From CAZIAK01 sp964537035 (lineage in GTDB: Bacteria; Planctomycetota; B15-G4), in NCBI GenBank assembly GCA_964537035.1, contig CAZIAK010000021.1, positions 15,924 to 79,923 on the forward strand: a stretch of DNA of 64,000 nt, given 5' to 3'. Positions 1-10,200 of the stretch are shown here, piece by piece. The notes beneath the pieces were generated by a model. The model had not been told where the DNA came from and made no database searches. It saw only the letters and a program-made list of their open reading frames with translations. Each line of letters starts with the position of its first letter. Position 1 is the stretch's first letter. Made by a program: the position numbers and the translations under genes.

Positions 1-1019
1 ATCTCCTGGCCAACCAGAACGAAGACGGCAGCTGGGGCAGCTCGGCAGAGCCAGCCCATGAGTTCTGGTCCAACGTGTACACCCATCAGGCCTGGACGGT
101 GGGCACCACGTCGCTCGGTCTGGTCTGCCTGCTCGAGGCTCCTGGAAACCCTGAGACCACGGCAAGTGCCGAGCGAGCCCTGCGCTTCCTGATCGACCAC
201 CCCAAGCTGCAGCGCCCCTCTGACTGGGACGTGGACAACACCTGGGGGGACATCTATGCGCTCCAGGCCCTCTGCAGCGCCATGGCCCTGCCCCCGTACA
301 ACGAGGGTGAGTGGGCTGACGCGCTGCGAGCCAAGATCGCCGAGCACGTGGCGGCGTTGGCTTCGACCCAGGCCCCGGATGGAGGTTGGGGTTACTACGA
401 CATGGACACCAAGGCTGCCCGCCCGTCATGGAGTACGAGCTTCATGACCGCCGTGGCCATCCTGGCGCTCCTCGATGCAGGTCAGCTCGGGACAGAGCTG
501 CCGCCCGAGATGTTGAACAGGGCCGTGGCCGCCCTCGAGCGGTGTCGCTTGCCCTCCGGTGCCTACACCTACTCCGTGTCGCTCTTTCCCAGCCCTGGCC
601 GACTGACAGGGATCAATCAGGAGAAGGGTTCTCTGTCCCGGACGCAGGTCGGCAATCTGGCCCTTTACCGGGCGGGCTCTGAACTGATCAGTCACGGTGA
701 GTTGCTCGCGGGCCTCGATGCGTTCTTCCGCGACCATCGCTTTCTGGATGTGGCGCGACAGAAGCCGGTGCCCCATGAGGCCTACTACCAGAACTCTGGC
801 TACTTCTACTTCTTCGGACACTACTACGCCGCCCAGGTCTTGGAACTGCTGGAGCCCGCGGAGCAACTGCGCTACCGCAGCCGTCTGGCGCGAGAGGTGG
901 TCAAGACCCTCGAACCTGATGGTTCCATGTGGGACTTCTATCTCAACACCTACCACAAGGCCTACGGGTCGGCGTTCGGCGTCATGACCCTGCGGCGCAC
1001 GATCGGACGTGAGCGCTGA
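1..1019 (+). CDS. Prenyltransferase/squalene-oxidase repeat protein, 3' part
   Basis: The gene runs in from outside the window: the frame is open from base 3 and contains QNEDGSWG before the first possible internal start (GTG at 75), so no true start is visible. A second repeat, QAPDGGWGYYDMD, lies further on. These QxxDGxWG repeats are the QW motifs of the alpha/alpha-toroid fold of squalene-hopene cyclases and prenyltransferase beta subunits. The C-terminal part is rich in Tyr and Phe (YYQNSGYFYFFGHYYAAQ), as in aromatic-lined cavities. The catalytic DxDD motif of true cyclases is not in the visible part, so it may be a cyclase, a terpenoid-binding protein or a non-enzymatic toroid. The fold is fairly sure; the substrate is unknown. 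The next gene is convergent. Confidence 0.75.
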   Translation, partial: LLANQNEDGSWGSSAEPAHEFWSNVYTHQAWTVGTTSLGLVCLLEAPGNPETTASAERALRFLIDHPKLQRPSDWDVDNTWGDIYALQALCSAMALPPYNEGEWADALRAKIAEHVAALASTQAPDGGWGYYDMDTKAARPSWSTSFMTAVAILALLDAGQLGTELPPEMLNRAVAALERCRLPSGAYTYSVSLFPSPGRLTGINQEKGSLSRTQVGNLALYRAGSELISHGELLAGLDAFFRDHRFLDVARQKPVPHEAYYQNSGYFYFFGHYYAAQVLELLEPAEQLRYRSRLAREVVKTLEPDGSMWDFYLNTYHKAYGSAFGVMTLRRTIGRER

Positions 1020-1060
1020 GGCGAGTGCATGGGCGGCGCTGAGTCAGAGCTGCCAACAGG

Positions 1061-1930
1061 CTACGAGCGGTTGTTCAGCAGGCATCGCAGAGAGGCCACG
1101 TGCGCCGGGCCCGTGCCGCAGCAGCCGCCGATGACCGTGGCTCCCCGGGTGAGCCAGCGGTTGGCTTCGGCACTGTACTGCTCAGGTGTCCACCCATCGT
1201 GGCCAGCAAACAGGGCGTTGCCGTAGGCGCCCAGGCGCCGGGGGCGGTCACTGAGCGCGGCCAGCTCGTCGATCAACCCGGTGATCGCGTCAGCAGGCGT
1301 GCAGTTCATCAAGAAGACATCTGCACCTTCGCCGGCAGCCACGGCAGCGGCCTGGGCCACGGTCGTCGCAGAGAAGAAGTCGCCCTGGGGGCCCAGGGTG
1401 ATCGCTGACCAGACAGGCAACCCGGTGGACACTGCTGCGCGAGTCGCGGCCATGAGCTCGCGCTCCGTGGGCATGGTTTCCACCAGCAGCAGGTCTGCGC
1501 CGGCGTCGGCCAGACACTGAGCCATGGCGCCGTGCTCGCTGTGCAAATGGGCCAGGTCGGGGGTCCGTTCGGGATGCCAGCAGTCTTCGAGGGGCGCGAT
1601 GGACCCTGCCACGGTGGCATCCGCTCCCGCGCCCTGCCGACACAGGCTCACGGCGAGCTCGGTGAGGTCTGTCCACGAGGTCGGGCAGCCAGCCTGGGCC
1701 AGGGCCCTGGCGGTGGTGCGAAACGTGCCCGTGGTGTGGACGTCTGCTCCCGCCGCTGCGTAGAGCGCGTGGACAGCCCTCACGTCGTCCGGGTTGTCGC
1801 GGATGGCTGCGGCGGTCCAGAGGGGCAGAGGCGTGGCCACGCCGAGGGCTTCGAGCTCTGTGCCCAGTGGGCCGTCGAGCAACGTGACCTGGGCAGGTGC
1901 CGCAGCGTCGTCGTTGTGCTCAGGAGTCAT
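1061..1930 (-). CDS. Homocysteine S-methyltransferase family protein
   Basis: A 289-residue protein of the Zn-dependent homocysteine methyltransferase family (MmuM, BHMT and the MetH N-terminal domain), which moves a methyl group from a donor such as S-methylmethionine or betaine to homocysteine. It begins LLDGPLGTELEALG, the family's N-terminal signature (DGxxGTxL). The zinc ligands are visible as Cys in MNCTP and the Cys pair in GGCCGTGP near the C-terminus. I chose the ATG at 1930, just before the conserved region; a longer frame to 1996 has no family similarity. The ATG overlaps the last 11 bases of the upstream amidohydrolase gene, so the two are probably translationally coupled. The methyl donor cannot be told from sequence. 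Confidence 0.85.
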   Translation of the reverse strand: MTPEHNDDAAAPAQVTLLDGPLGTELEALGVATPLPLWTAAAIRDNPDDVRAVHALYAAAGADVHTTGTFRTTARALAQAGCPTSWTDLTELAVSLCRQGAGADATVAGSIAPLEDCWHPERTPDLAHLHSEHGAMAQCLADAGADLLLVETMPTERELMAATRAAVSTGLPVWSAITLGPQGDFFSATTVAQAAAVAAGEGADVFLMNCTPADAITGLIDELAALSDRPRRLGAYGNALFAGHDGWTPEQYSAEANRWLTRGATVIGGCCGTGPAHVASLRCLLNNRS

Positions 1931-3695
1931 CGTCGCTCGCGCGGTCGTAGACGATCTGCCCGTCGAACACCGTGAGCTCGATCTGCAGGTCAGCAAGTTC
2001 CGCGCTGGGGACAGCCATCAGGTCCCCGGACAACACGACGAGATCGGCCAGCTTGCCCGGGGTCAGCGAGCCAAGGCGGTCCTCATTGAAGGCGGCCTGG
2101 GCAGGCCAGAGCGTCAGGTGGGCCAGGGCTTCGTCTCGATTCATGGCCTGGTCGGCGTACCAGCCTCCGGCAGGAGTGCCGCTGCTGTCCTGGCGGGTGA
2201 CGGCGGCGGCAAAGGCGGCCATGGGGTCGGGCTGCTCCACTGGACAGTCGCTGCCCCCGGGGATGATCACACCGCTGTCCAGCAAGTCCCGCCAGGCGTA
2301 GGCGCCTCGCACTCTGACCGGGCCCAGGCGATCCTCGGCCCAGGGCATGTCTGAAGTCTGATGCTGGGTCTGCATGGAGGGGATCACGCCCAGCTCTGCG
2401 AAGCGGGGAATGTCCTGGGGGTGCAGCACCTGGGCGTGTTCGATGCGAAAACGCAGGGACGCCCGGTCGTTCATGTCCGCAAGCTGGCTGAACGCCAACG
2501 AGTAGGCATCGAGCACCTCGCGGTTGGCTCGGTCGCCGATGGCGTGGGTGCACAACTGCCAGCCGTTCTGCAAGGCGAACGTGGCCAGCTCAAGAGTGCG
2601 CTCAGGCGTGGCGGTGACCAGGCCAGCGCCCTCGGCGTCGGCGTAGTCGCTCAAGAGCGCCGCACCCCGAGACCCGAGGGCACCGTCGGCGCTGAGCTTG
2701 ATGGCCCTGACAGAAATCAGGCCTTGCCCGGTGAGGTCATCGGTGGGCCAGCCCGTCTGGCTGGTGGGCGCCCGTAACAGGGGCTCGTCCGCCGCGATCA
2801 TGACGTGGTTGCGTAGAGGGAACCGACCGGCCCGAGCCAGGTCGGCAAACATTCTTACGGCTCCGGCATCCACCCCCGCGTCGTGCACAGAGGTGATGCC
2901 TTTGCGGTGCAACGCCGCGATGGCGGTGGCGACCCGACGGCTGCGCTCTGCAGTCTCGGTCTGTGGGATCACGGTGGCCACCAGGGCCATGGCGTTGTCG
3001 ATCAACACGCCCGTGGGTAGCCGTCGCTCGTCGCGCAAGATGCGACCGCCGGCGGGGGCCACGCTGTCCACGCCGAAATCGGCCAGGGCCATGGCGGCCC
3101 GGTTGACCAGTGCGGCGTGTCCGCCGATCCGACGGATCATCACGGGGTGGTCGGGCACGGCGTCACTCAGGGCCTGATGATGGGGGAAGTCGTTCACCGC
3201 CCAGTCGTTCTGGTCCCAGCCCCGGCCGGTGACCCAGGTGCCCGGCGGTGTCATGGCGGCTCGCTCGACCACGGCGTCGATGACCGCGGCGTAGCTCTCA
3301 CTGCCCACCAGGTCGACCTGGGCCAGGGCCGCGCCGTAGCCTTCGAGGTGGACGTGGGCGTCGGCGAAACCTGGCAGCAAGGCCCGCCCGTTCAGCTCGA
3401 CGATCTGGGTCTCGGGGCCGATCCACCGGGCGGCTTCGTCGGTCTTGCCCACCCAGGCGATGGTCTTGCCGGTGACGGCCAGGGCCGAGGCCGGTTGGCG
3501 GCCAGCTTCTACGGTGTGCACCGGTCCACCCCGAAAGACCAGGTCTGCGGGTTGGGCCAGGGTCACAGAGGCTGCGGTACCGAGAGCCAAGAGCACCAGC
3601 GCGATGGGAGCGAGCAGCGCCCGGCGGCGGGCGGGCTGGGCTACGGCGGAGGAGGCAGGGCAACAGGCGTGGGGCGCATCTTGGAAGCGGGTCAT
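1920..3695 (-). CDS. Secreted YtcJ-like amidohydrolase
   Basis: A 591-residue metal-dependent hydrolase of the amidohydrolase superfamily, closest in layout to YtcJ and N-substituted formamide deformylase. An Arg-rich N-terminus and a hydrophobic stretch (ALLAPIALVLLALGTAASVTLAQ) form a signal peptide or anchor. Metal-site motifs follow in family order: DAHVHLEG (HxH), CTHAIGDRAN, RIEHAQVLHP and GSDCPVEQPDP (catalytic Asp). The ATG at 3695 has GGAAG upstream and precedes the signal peptide. The gene is divergent from tetR across a 103-base promoter region and overlaps the methyltransferase gene downstream. The family acts on N-acyl and other C-N bonds; the substrate is unknown. Confidence 0.85.
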   Translation of the reverse strand: MTRFQDAPHACCPASSAVAQPARRRALLAPIALVLLALGTAASVTLAQPADLVFRGGPVHTVEAGRQPASALAVTGKTIAWVGKTDEAARWIGPETQIVELNGRALLPGFADAHVHLEGYGAALAQVDLVGSESYAAVIDAVVERAAMTPPGTWVTGRGWDQNDWAVNDFPHHQALSDAVPDHPVMIRRIGGHAALVNRAAMALADFGVDSVAPAGGRILRDERRLPTGVLIDNAMALVATVIPQTETAERSRRVATAIAALHRKGITSVHDAGVDAGAVRMFADLARAGRFPLRNHVMIAADEPLLRAPTSQTGWPTDDLTGQGLISVRAIKLSADGALGSRGAALLSDYADAEGAGLVTATPERTLELATFALQNGWQLCTHAIGDRANREVLDAYSLAFSQLADMNDRASLRFRIEHAQVLHPQDIPRFAELGVIPSMQTQHQTSDMPWAEDRLGPVRVRGAYAWRDLLDSGVIIPGGSDCPVEQPDPMAAFAAAVTRQDSSGTPAGGWYADQAMNRDEALAHLTLWPAQAAFNEDRLGSLTPGKLADLVVLSGDLMAVPSAELADLQIELTVFDGQIVYDRASDDDS

Positions 3696-3736
3696 GGGGG
3701 CATCTTCCACTGGACCTGGGTGGGCGATCCAGGGCC

Positions 3737-3764
3737 TTGACCTGGTCTCGGTGAAACGTATGTT
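3737..3764 (+). promoter_or_regulatory. Probable sigma-70-type promoter of the tetR-efflux operon
   Basis: TTGACC at 3737-3742 matches five of six bases of the -35 consensus. TATGTT at 3759-3764 matches four of six of the -10 consensus. The spacing is 16 bases. It would start transcription about 28 bases before the tetR ATG at 3799. The -10 box abuts an inverted repeat that looks like the TetR operator. Sigma specificity in this lineage is assumed. Confidence 0.5.
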
Positions 3765-3781
3765 TGAAACGACCGTTCGAA
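3763..3781. promoter_or_regulatory. Candidate TetR operator
   Basis: An imperfect 19-base inverted repeat, TTTGAAACGACCGTTCGAA. Its core is exactly symmetric in four bases either side of a two-base spacer (AACG-AC-CGTT, 3768-3777). It overlaps the candidate -10 box and lies between the divergent amidohydrolase and tetR genes, where an autoregulated TetR repressor would bind. Whether it also controls the amidohydrolase is inference. Confidence 0.55.
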
Positions 3782-3798
3782 TCGCTAGGCCCAGAGTC

Positions 3799-4449
3799 AT
3801 GCCAGTCCCCACCCCGGATCGCCTGCTTGATGCCGCCGAACGGATCTTTGCGGAGCGGGGCGTGGGCCTCACCAGCCTGCGGGCCGTGACCGAGGCGGCG
3901 GGAGCCAATCTGGCGGCGGTGAACTACCACTTCGGCAGCAAGAACGGGCTGCTTTTCGCGGTCATCGATCGGCGGGTGGGGCCCATGAACGACAAGCGGC
4001 TCCAGCTTCTTGATGCCGTCGAGTCTGACGCGGGGCCTGATGGCCCGAGCCTGCACGCCGTGGTCGAGGCCTTCCTGGCGCCCGCGGTGAAGGTGGGCCA
4101 GGCCGAGGGGGACGGTCGCCACTTCTTTGCCCTGGTGGCACGGCTCCACTCCGAACCGGACGAGGGCCTGCGACGGGATTTCGTTCAACGGTTTGAAGGA
4201 GTCTCCCGGCGTTTCCTGCCCGCACTGCAGGCCTGCCTCCCCGAGCTCTCCGTCCCCGAACTGTTCTGGCGCATCCATTTCATCATCGGCGCGCTGTGCC
4301 ACGTCGTGGGCAACTGCCTGCTGCTGCAAGACATGTCTCAGGGTGCTTGCCGGGCGGACGACGACGAGGCGCTGCCCCGACTGATCGCCTTCTCCGTGGC
4401 GGGCCTGAGCGCGCCCCCGCCCTTGCCCAGCGAAGCACCGCAGCCATGA
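3799..4449 (+). CDS. TetR/AcrR-family regulator of the efflux operon
   Basis: A 216-residue regulator. The N-terminal helix-turn-helix domain is typical: DRLLDAAERIFAERG, then LTSLRAVTEAAGANLAA and VNYHFGSKNGLLFAV. The C-terminal ligand domain resembles the efflux-linked TetR group (PxNxxRLxxLD, FALVARL). I chose the ATG at 3799 rather than the in-frame ATG at 3760 because the promoter -10 box and inverted repeat lie at 3759-3781 and would otherwise be inside the gene. The stop overlaps the next start (ATGA at 4446), so it is the first gene of tetR-omf-adaptor-RND. By analogy with AcrR it should repress the pump and be released by a pump substrate; the ligand is unknown. Confidence 0.85.
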   Translation: MPVPTPDRLLDAAERIFAERGVGLTSLRAVTEAAGANLAAVNYHFGSKNGLLFAVIDRRVGPMNDKRLQLLDAVESDAGPDGPSLHAVVEAFLAPAVKVGQAEGDGRHFFALVARLHSEPDEGLRRDFVQRFEGVSRRFLPALQACLPELSVPELFWRIHFIIGALCHVVGNCLLLQDMSQGACRADDDEALPRLIAFSVAGLSAPPPLPSEAPQP

Positions 4450-5972
4450 GGTCCTCGAGGCGCTCGCTCAGGAAACCCGGCGAGGTGCGGCGCCAGTGCG
4501 CGCCCCGGTATGAGCTGGCCTTCCTCGCGCTCATGGCTGCCAGCTGCTCGGTGCCGGAGGCAAGGGGAGAACGCCCAGACGGCCTGGCCCTGCCTGCAAG
4601 CTGGTCATCAACAGCCCCGACCGCCACGGGTGACTCCGGGGATGCACACACAGGCGACCACGGGGCAGCACAAGTGGGCGCCGTCGTTGACCAGGTCTGG
4701 TGGTCTGCTGCGGACGACACGGCCAGGGCTCTGGTTCACGAAGCCCTGGCAAAGAACCCTGACCTGGCCCGCACGGGTGCTCGGCTGCTGGCGGCCCTGG
4801 GCACGGCGGAACTGATCGCCGCCGATGGCGATGTCATCGCCAACGTGGGCCTGGGCGCTGCCCGGACGAAGACCAACTTCATCGGTTTTCCCTTCGTGGC
4901 TGGGGTGCCCGTGAGTCGCATCACCACCTACGATCTGTCCCTCGACATCAGCTGGGAACCCGATCTCTGGGGACGGCTTGCTGCCGGGGAAAAGGCCGCA
5001 GTCGTTGACGTGCAAGCCGCGGCTGCAGACCTCGCCGCCGCCCGTCTCTCGCTGGTCGGCGCCACGCTCAACTCCTGGTATGCACTGCTGGAAGCGGCCG
5101 CTCAACGGACCCTGGCCGAAGAGACCCTGGCCACCTGGGACGAGAACACGGCCTTGGTCGACCGACGCCATCGGCTGGGCCTGCGCCCGGCGCTCGATCG
5201 GCGCACCGTGGCCGCCAACCGGGCGGCGGCTGAGGCGAGCTGGATTGATCGTCTGCGTCTGGAAGAAGAGGCGGCGAGGTCCTTGGAGATCCTGCTCGGG
5301 CGCTATCCCGCCGCCGAGCTGGCCGCCACCGAGGGCTTTCCGTCGTGGGGTGCGCCGCCCGAGGCCGGCGTCCCCGCTGAGTTGCTGCACCGCCGGGCCG
5401 ACCTGGCCGCCGCCGAAGCCAGACTGCGCTCAGCAGAACTCCGGGTGGACGAGGCTCGGGCCGACTTCTATCCCCGCTTCACGCTCACGGGTTCGGTTGG
5501 CGCCCGGGGACAGCACTTCTCGGATGTCTTCGATGACGACTACTCTGTCTGGTCGCTGCTCGGCGGTTTGGTGCAGCCGCTGCTCGATGGGGGGCGACGG
5601 CAGTCTCGCTATGACGTGATCGACGCCCAGGCCAAAGAGGCCTTGGCCGCGTTTCAGAGCACGCTGTTGGCGGCCATGGCCGAGGTGGAGTCCTTGCTGG
5701 CCGCCGAGGTCTGGTTGGCCAGCGGCGAGTCAGCGCTCGACGAGGCCTCCCGTGAGGCAGACGAGGCGCTTGTGTTGGCCCGGGAGCGCTACCGCTCGGG
5801 GCTGGTCAGCCTGATCACGTTGCTCGATGCGCAACGGTCATCCCAGCAAGCGGCCAGCGCATCGCTCGCCCTGCGTTTTGCCCGGGTGCGCAATCGTATC
5901 CACCTGCATTTGGCCTTGGGTGGCGACTTCGATGTCGCCTCGCTCGGCCCTGACAACGGAGAGTCCCCGTGA
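4446..5972 (+). CDS. Outer-membrane efflux lipoprotein, TolC/NodT family
   Basis: A 508-residue outer-membrane channel of a tripartite efflux pump. A basic N-terminus leads into ELAFLALMAASC, a signal peptide ending in a lipobox, as in NodT/OprM-type lipoproteins. Two similar halves follow, each with the long alpha-helical repeats of the family: LDISWEPDLWGRLAAGEKAA in the first, and DEARADFYPRFTLTGSVGARG with LDAQRSSQQA in the second. The ATG overlaps the tetR stop (ATGA), so it is translationally coupled. Its expected partners are the adaptor and RND transporter immediately downstream. Confidence 0.92.
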   Translation: MRSSRRSLRKPGEVRRQCAPRYELAFLALMAASCSVPEARGERPDGLALPASWSSTAPTATGDSGDAHTGDHGAAQVGAVVDQVWWSAADDTARALVHEALAKNPDLARTGARLLAALGTAELIAADGDVIANVGLGAARTKTNFIGFPFVAGVPVSRITTYDLSLDISWEPDLWGRLAAGEKAAVVDVQAAAADLAAARLSLVGATLNSWYALLEAAAQRTLAEETLATWDENTALVDRRHRLGLRPALDRRTVAANRAAAEASWIDRLRLEEEAARSLEILLGRYPAAELAATEGFPSWGAPPEAGVPAELLHRRADLAAAEARLRSAELRVDEARADFYPRFTLTGSVGARGQHFSDVFDDDYSVWSLLGGLVQPLLDGGRRQSRYDVIDAQAKEALAAFQSTLLAAMAEVESLLAAEVWLASGESALDEASREADEALVLARERYRSGLVSLITLLDAQRSSQQAASASLALRFARVRNRIHLHLALGGDFDVASLGPDNGESP

Positions 5973-6048
5973 TTGCTGCCCCCAGCTCGTCATGCGCTGG
6001 CATTGGCTCAGACCCATGGCGTCGCCGAGCACCCGACCGAGGAGACTC

Positions 6049-7299
6049 ATGCGCCCGGCGTTGAAGATCCTGCTGCCCTTGGTGGTCCTGTTTTTCGCGG
6101 CCCTGGTGTCCATGGAGATCATGGGCAGTCGCGAAGATCCGCCCAAGGTGGCCCAGCGGGCTCCGGCGCCGCTGGTGCGCTCGCTGATCGTCGAGGCCGC
6201 TGACGAGGCCCTGCTGGTGGACAGCCAGGGCACGGTGACCGCGCCCACAAAGAGCCTGCTCACTCCGGAGGTCTCCGGCCGCATTGAGTGGGTTGCTCCG
6301 TCCTTCGTGGCGGGCGGTTTCTTCGAGCAGGGCGCCGAACTCGTGCGTCTCGACAAGCGCAACCATGAAATCGCCGTGGTGCTCGCCCGGGCAGAAGTGG
6401 CCCGTGCAGAGCTGTCTCTTGAGCTGGAGATCCAAGAGGGAGCTGTGGCGTCAGCGGAGTGGGACGCGTTGGAGGATGACCCGGCACCAGATCTGGTGGC
6501 ACGCAAGCCTCAAGGGGTCTGGGCCCGAGCCGAGCTGGCTGCGGCCGAAGCCAGACTGGCCCTGGCCGAGCTGGATCTCGAGCGGACGTCCATCCGTGCG
6601 CCGTACGCGGGTCGGGTGGCCTCGCGCAGCGCAGACCTGGGACAGGTGGTGGGTCCCGGGACGGCCTTGGCTGTCGTCTACGGCATCGACCGAGCAGAGG
6701 TGCGCCTGCCCATCGCCGATCGTGACCTGGCTTTTCTCGATATCCCGTTGTCGACCAGCGGTGCTGCCGACGACAGACCTCAGGTGCCGGTGACCCTCTC
6801 CACCGTGTTTGCAGCTCAGCGCTGGACCTGGTCAGGGCACATCGTGCGGGTCGAGGCAGAGATTGACCCAGGGACGCGCATGCTGCACCTGGTGGCGGAG
6901 GTCGATGACCCCTACGGTCGTCGATCGGCCGGCGATTCGAGCAGCGCTCGCCCGCCACTCTCAGTGGGCCTCTTCGTCAGCGCAGAGTTGCAGGGGCGCG
7001 TGGCCCAGAACGTGATGGCGCTGCCTCGCTCGGCCTTGCGCACGGCCACGTCGGTGGCCGTCATCGACGACGAGAACCGCCTGCGATTTCGCGACGTGGT
7101 GATCCTGCGCACCGAGCGGGACAGGGTCCTGGTAACTGAAGGTGTTGCCGTCGGTGAGCGGGTCTGCCTGTCCACCCTGGAAGCGGCGGTCGACGGCATG
7201 ACGGTGCGCACCGAGGTCGACGGCGGGCTCGACGGCGGGGTTGACGGCGAGGTTGACGATGGGGCTGGTGGCGAGGCCGAGGCGAGTCACGATCCATGA
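6049..7299 (+). CDS. RND efflux periplasmic adaptor (membrane-fusion protein)
   Basis: A 416-residue adaptor joining the inner-membrane pump to the outer-membrane channel. A single N-terminal membrane segment (LKILLPLVVLFFAALV) is followed by the split lipoyl domain (VTAPTKSLLTPEVSGRIEWV and IRAPYAGRVASRSADLGQVV), an alpha-helical hairpin between them, and a beta-barrel domain. GGAG five bases before the ATG at 6049 fixes the start. It lies 76 bases after the channel gene. The last about 30 residues are an odd Gly/Asp/Val/Glu-rich tail made of near-repeats (DGGLDGGVDGEVDDG) beyond the conserved domain. The stop overlaps the pump ATG (ATGA). Confidence 0.92.
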   Translation: MRPALKILLPLVVLFFAALVSMEIMGSREDPPKVAQRAPAPLVRSLIVEAADEALLVDSQGTVTAPTKSLLTPEVSGRIEWVAPSFVAGGFFEQGAELVRLDKRNHEIAVVLARAEVARAELSLELEIQEGAVASAEWDALEDDPAPDLVARKPQGVWARAELAAAEARLALAELDLERTSIRAPYAGRVASRSADLGQVVGPGTALAVVYGIDRAEVRLPIADRDLAFLDIPLSTSGAADDRPQVPVTLSTVFAAQRWTWSGHIVRVEAEIDPGTRMLHLVAEVDDPYGRRSAGDSSSARPPLSVGLFVSAELQGRVAQNVMALPRSALRTATSVAVIDDENRLRFRDVVILRTERDRVLVTEGVAVGERVCLSTLEAAVDGMTVRTEVDGGLDGGVDGEVDDGAGGEAEASHDP

Positions 7300-10200
7300 A
7301 GGGCGCCATCGCCTGGTTCGCCGAGCACCGTGTGGCCGCCAACATGCTCATGTGGCTGATCCTGATCGGCGGCATGATCACCGCGCCCATCGTCGAACAA
7401 GAGGTCTTCCCCGATGTGGACACGGGGATGATCACGGTCACCGTCGAGTTTCGCGGGGCCTCCCCGGCTGAGGTCGAGACCGGGATCTGCATCAAGATCG
7501 AAGAGGCGGTCGAAGGGGTCGACGGCATCAAGACCATCAGCTCCCGAGCCGTGCAGAACCTGGGCACGGTCACCATCGAAGTACTGGAGGGCGAAGACGA
7601 ACGAGAAGTCCTCGATGATGTGAAGGCAGCAGTCGACACCATCGACACCTTTCCGCTCGAGGCTGAGAAGCCCCTGGTGCAGGAGTTCGAACTGGGCTTG
7701 CAGGTGATCAACGTGTCCGTCTCGGGCGCGGCGGGTGAGCGCGCGATCCGGCGCATGGCCAATCAGGTCAGGGATGAACTCCTGGCCATCGGCGGCATCA
7801 CCCGAGTGCGGCTGGCCGCGGTGCGGCCCTTCGAGATCTCCATCGAGGTCTCCGAAGAATCTCTGCAGCGTTGGGGGCTGAGCTTCGACGAGGTGGCCCA
7901 GGCGGTGCGTACCCAGTCTCTCGATCTTGGCGGCGGTGTGGTCAAGACCGATGGCGGGGAGATCTTGTTCCGCGCCCAGGCCCAGGCCTACGAGGGCGCA
8001 GACTTCGCCTCGCTCGTGTTGCGCACCCGCCCGGACGGCTCCCGCCTGCTGCTGGGAGACGTGGCGGCGATCATCGACGGCTTCGAGGACACGGGGCAGG
8101 CCAGCACCTTCGACGGCCTGCCCACGGCCATGATCAAGGTCTACCGGGTGGGCAAGCAGCAGGCCCTGGACATCTCCGACAAGGTGCAAGCCTATGTGCG
8201 CGAGGCGTCCCTGCGCATGCCCGAGGGCGTGGAGCTGACCACCTGGCGCGACGAGGCTCGGGTCCTCCGCGGGCGCATCGATCTGCTGGTAGAGAACGGC
8301 CGAGTGGGACTGGCCCTGGTCTTCTTGACCTTGGCCCTGTTCTTGCGACTGTCCCTGGCCTTCTGGGTCACCGTGGGCATCCCCATCTCGTTTCTCGGGG
8401 CCTTGTGGCTGATGCCGGTCATGGACGTGTCGATCAACATGATCAGCCTGTTCGGCTTCATCGTGGCCCTGGGCATCGTCGTCGACGACGCCATCGTGGT
8501 GGGCGAGAACGTCTACTCCGAGATGCAGGGCGGCAAGCCCGGGTTGGCCGGTGTGCTGACCGGAGTCAACGGTGTGTCCACGCCGGTGCTCTTCGCCATC
8601 CTGACCACCATCGCAGCCTTTGCGCCCCTGCTGACCATTCCCGGTGTGATGGGCGAGTTCATCGCCCAGCTGCCCATGGTCGTGGTGCCCGTGCTGCTGT
8701 TCTCCATGGTCGAGTCGCTGTTCATCCTGCCGGCCCACTTGAGGCATCTGAAGGTCGGCGTGCCCCTGGCCAGATGGAACCCCCTGCGTCTCTGGGAGGT
8801 GGTGCGCAGCATTGTCAACAAGGCGCTGCGGTTCGTGATCGAGCGCGCCTACGAACCCGTGCTGCACTGGGCCCTGCGCTGGCGCTATCTCGCCTTGAGC
8901 GTGGGCCTCTCCGTGCTGGTGGTCATGGGCAGCCTGCTGGGCGCGGGCAAGATTCGCTTCGTGTTCTTTCCCCAGGTCGAGGCGGACAACATCGTGGCCT
9001 GGTTGACCATGCCCCAGGGCACGCCGTCATCCGTGACCGCCGAGGCCATCGCCGTGATCGACGGCGCCGCCCGGGAGCTGGCCGACGAGCTTGAAGAGGA
9101 GTGGGGCCAGCCCATGGTGCGACACGTGCTGGCTTCTGTGGGTGGCCAGCCCCTCGCAGAGGGACAGTCGCGAGGTTTCGGCAACGTGGGCAACTTCTCG
9201 GGCGCACATCTGGGCGAGGTCAATGTGGAACTTCGTCCCGCAGAAGATCGGGAGGTGCGCAGCGAAGATCTGGTCAATCGCTGGCGTGAGCTGACGGGGG
9301 CGCTGCCGGACACGGTCGAACTCGACTTCGCCGCCATCGCGTACTCGACGGGTTCGGCCATCGACATCCAGCTCACGGGGCACGACGTGGACGAACTGCG
9401 TGAGCTGTCCGCCGAGCTGCAGGCCAGGTTGCGCAACTATCCCGGGGTCTACGATCTGTCCGACACGTTTCGGGCGGGCAAGCAGGAGATGCGTCTGAGC
9501 CTCTCAGCAGAAGGGGAAGCGGCTGGCCTGACCCTGGTCGATCTGGCTCGCCAGGTGCGCCAGGGTTTCTACGGCGAAGAGGCACAGAGGGTGCAGCGAG
9601 GCCGGGATGAAGTGCGGGTGATGGTCCGCTACCCCGAAGAGCAGCGACGCAGTCTGGGCGATGTGGAGGCCATGCGCATCCGCCTCGCTGACGGCCGCCA
9701 GCTGCCCTTCTCGGCCGTGGCCGTCGCCGAGCCCGCCCGGGGGGATGCGACGATCGAGCGCACCGACCGGCGCCGCTCCATCAACGTCACCGCCGATGTG
9801 GACACGAGCTTGGGCGACCCCAACGCGATCCTGGCCGAGGTGGTCGCCGAGGACATGCCCGTCTTGCTGGAGGGTCACGACGGGGTGAACTGGTCACTCG
9901 AAGGGGAGCAGCGCGAACAGTCCGACACCGTGGGCGGCCTGCTGCGGGGTTTCTTGATGTCGATGGTCTTGATCTACGCTCTGCTGGCCATCCCGTTTCA
10001 ATCCTATGCCCAGCCGGCGATCGTCATGGTGGCCATCCCCTTTGGCATCGTGGGCGCCATCGCCGGGCATCTGCTGCTGGGCATGGACGTGACCATCATG
10101 TCGCTGTTCGGTGTGGTGGCGCTGACCGGCGTGTTGGTCAACGACAGCCTGGTGCTGGTGGACTTCATCAACAAGAGCCGCGAGCGGGGCCTGCCCCTGG

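Noticed and set aside
7287..8867. A 526-residue open frame opposite the RND transporter gene
   Set aside because: It is a shadow of a high-GC gene: Asp/His/Gln-rich, no family, no ribosome site.
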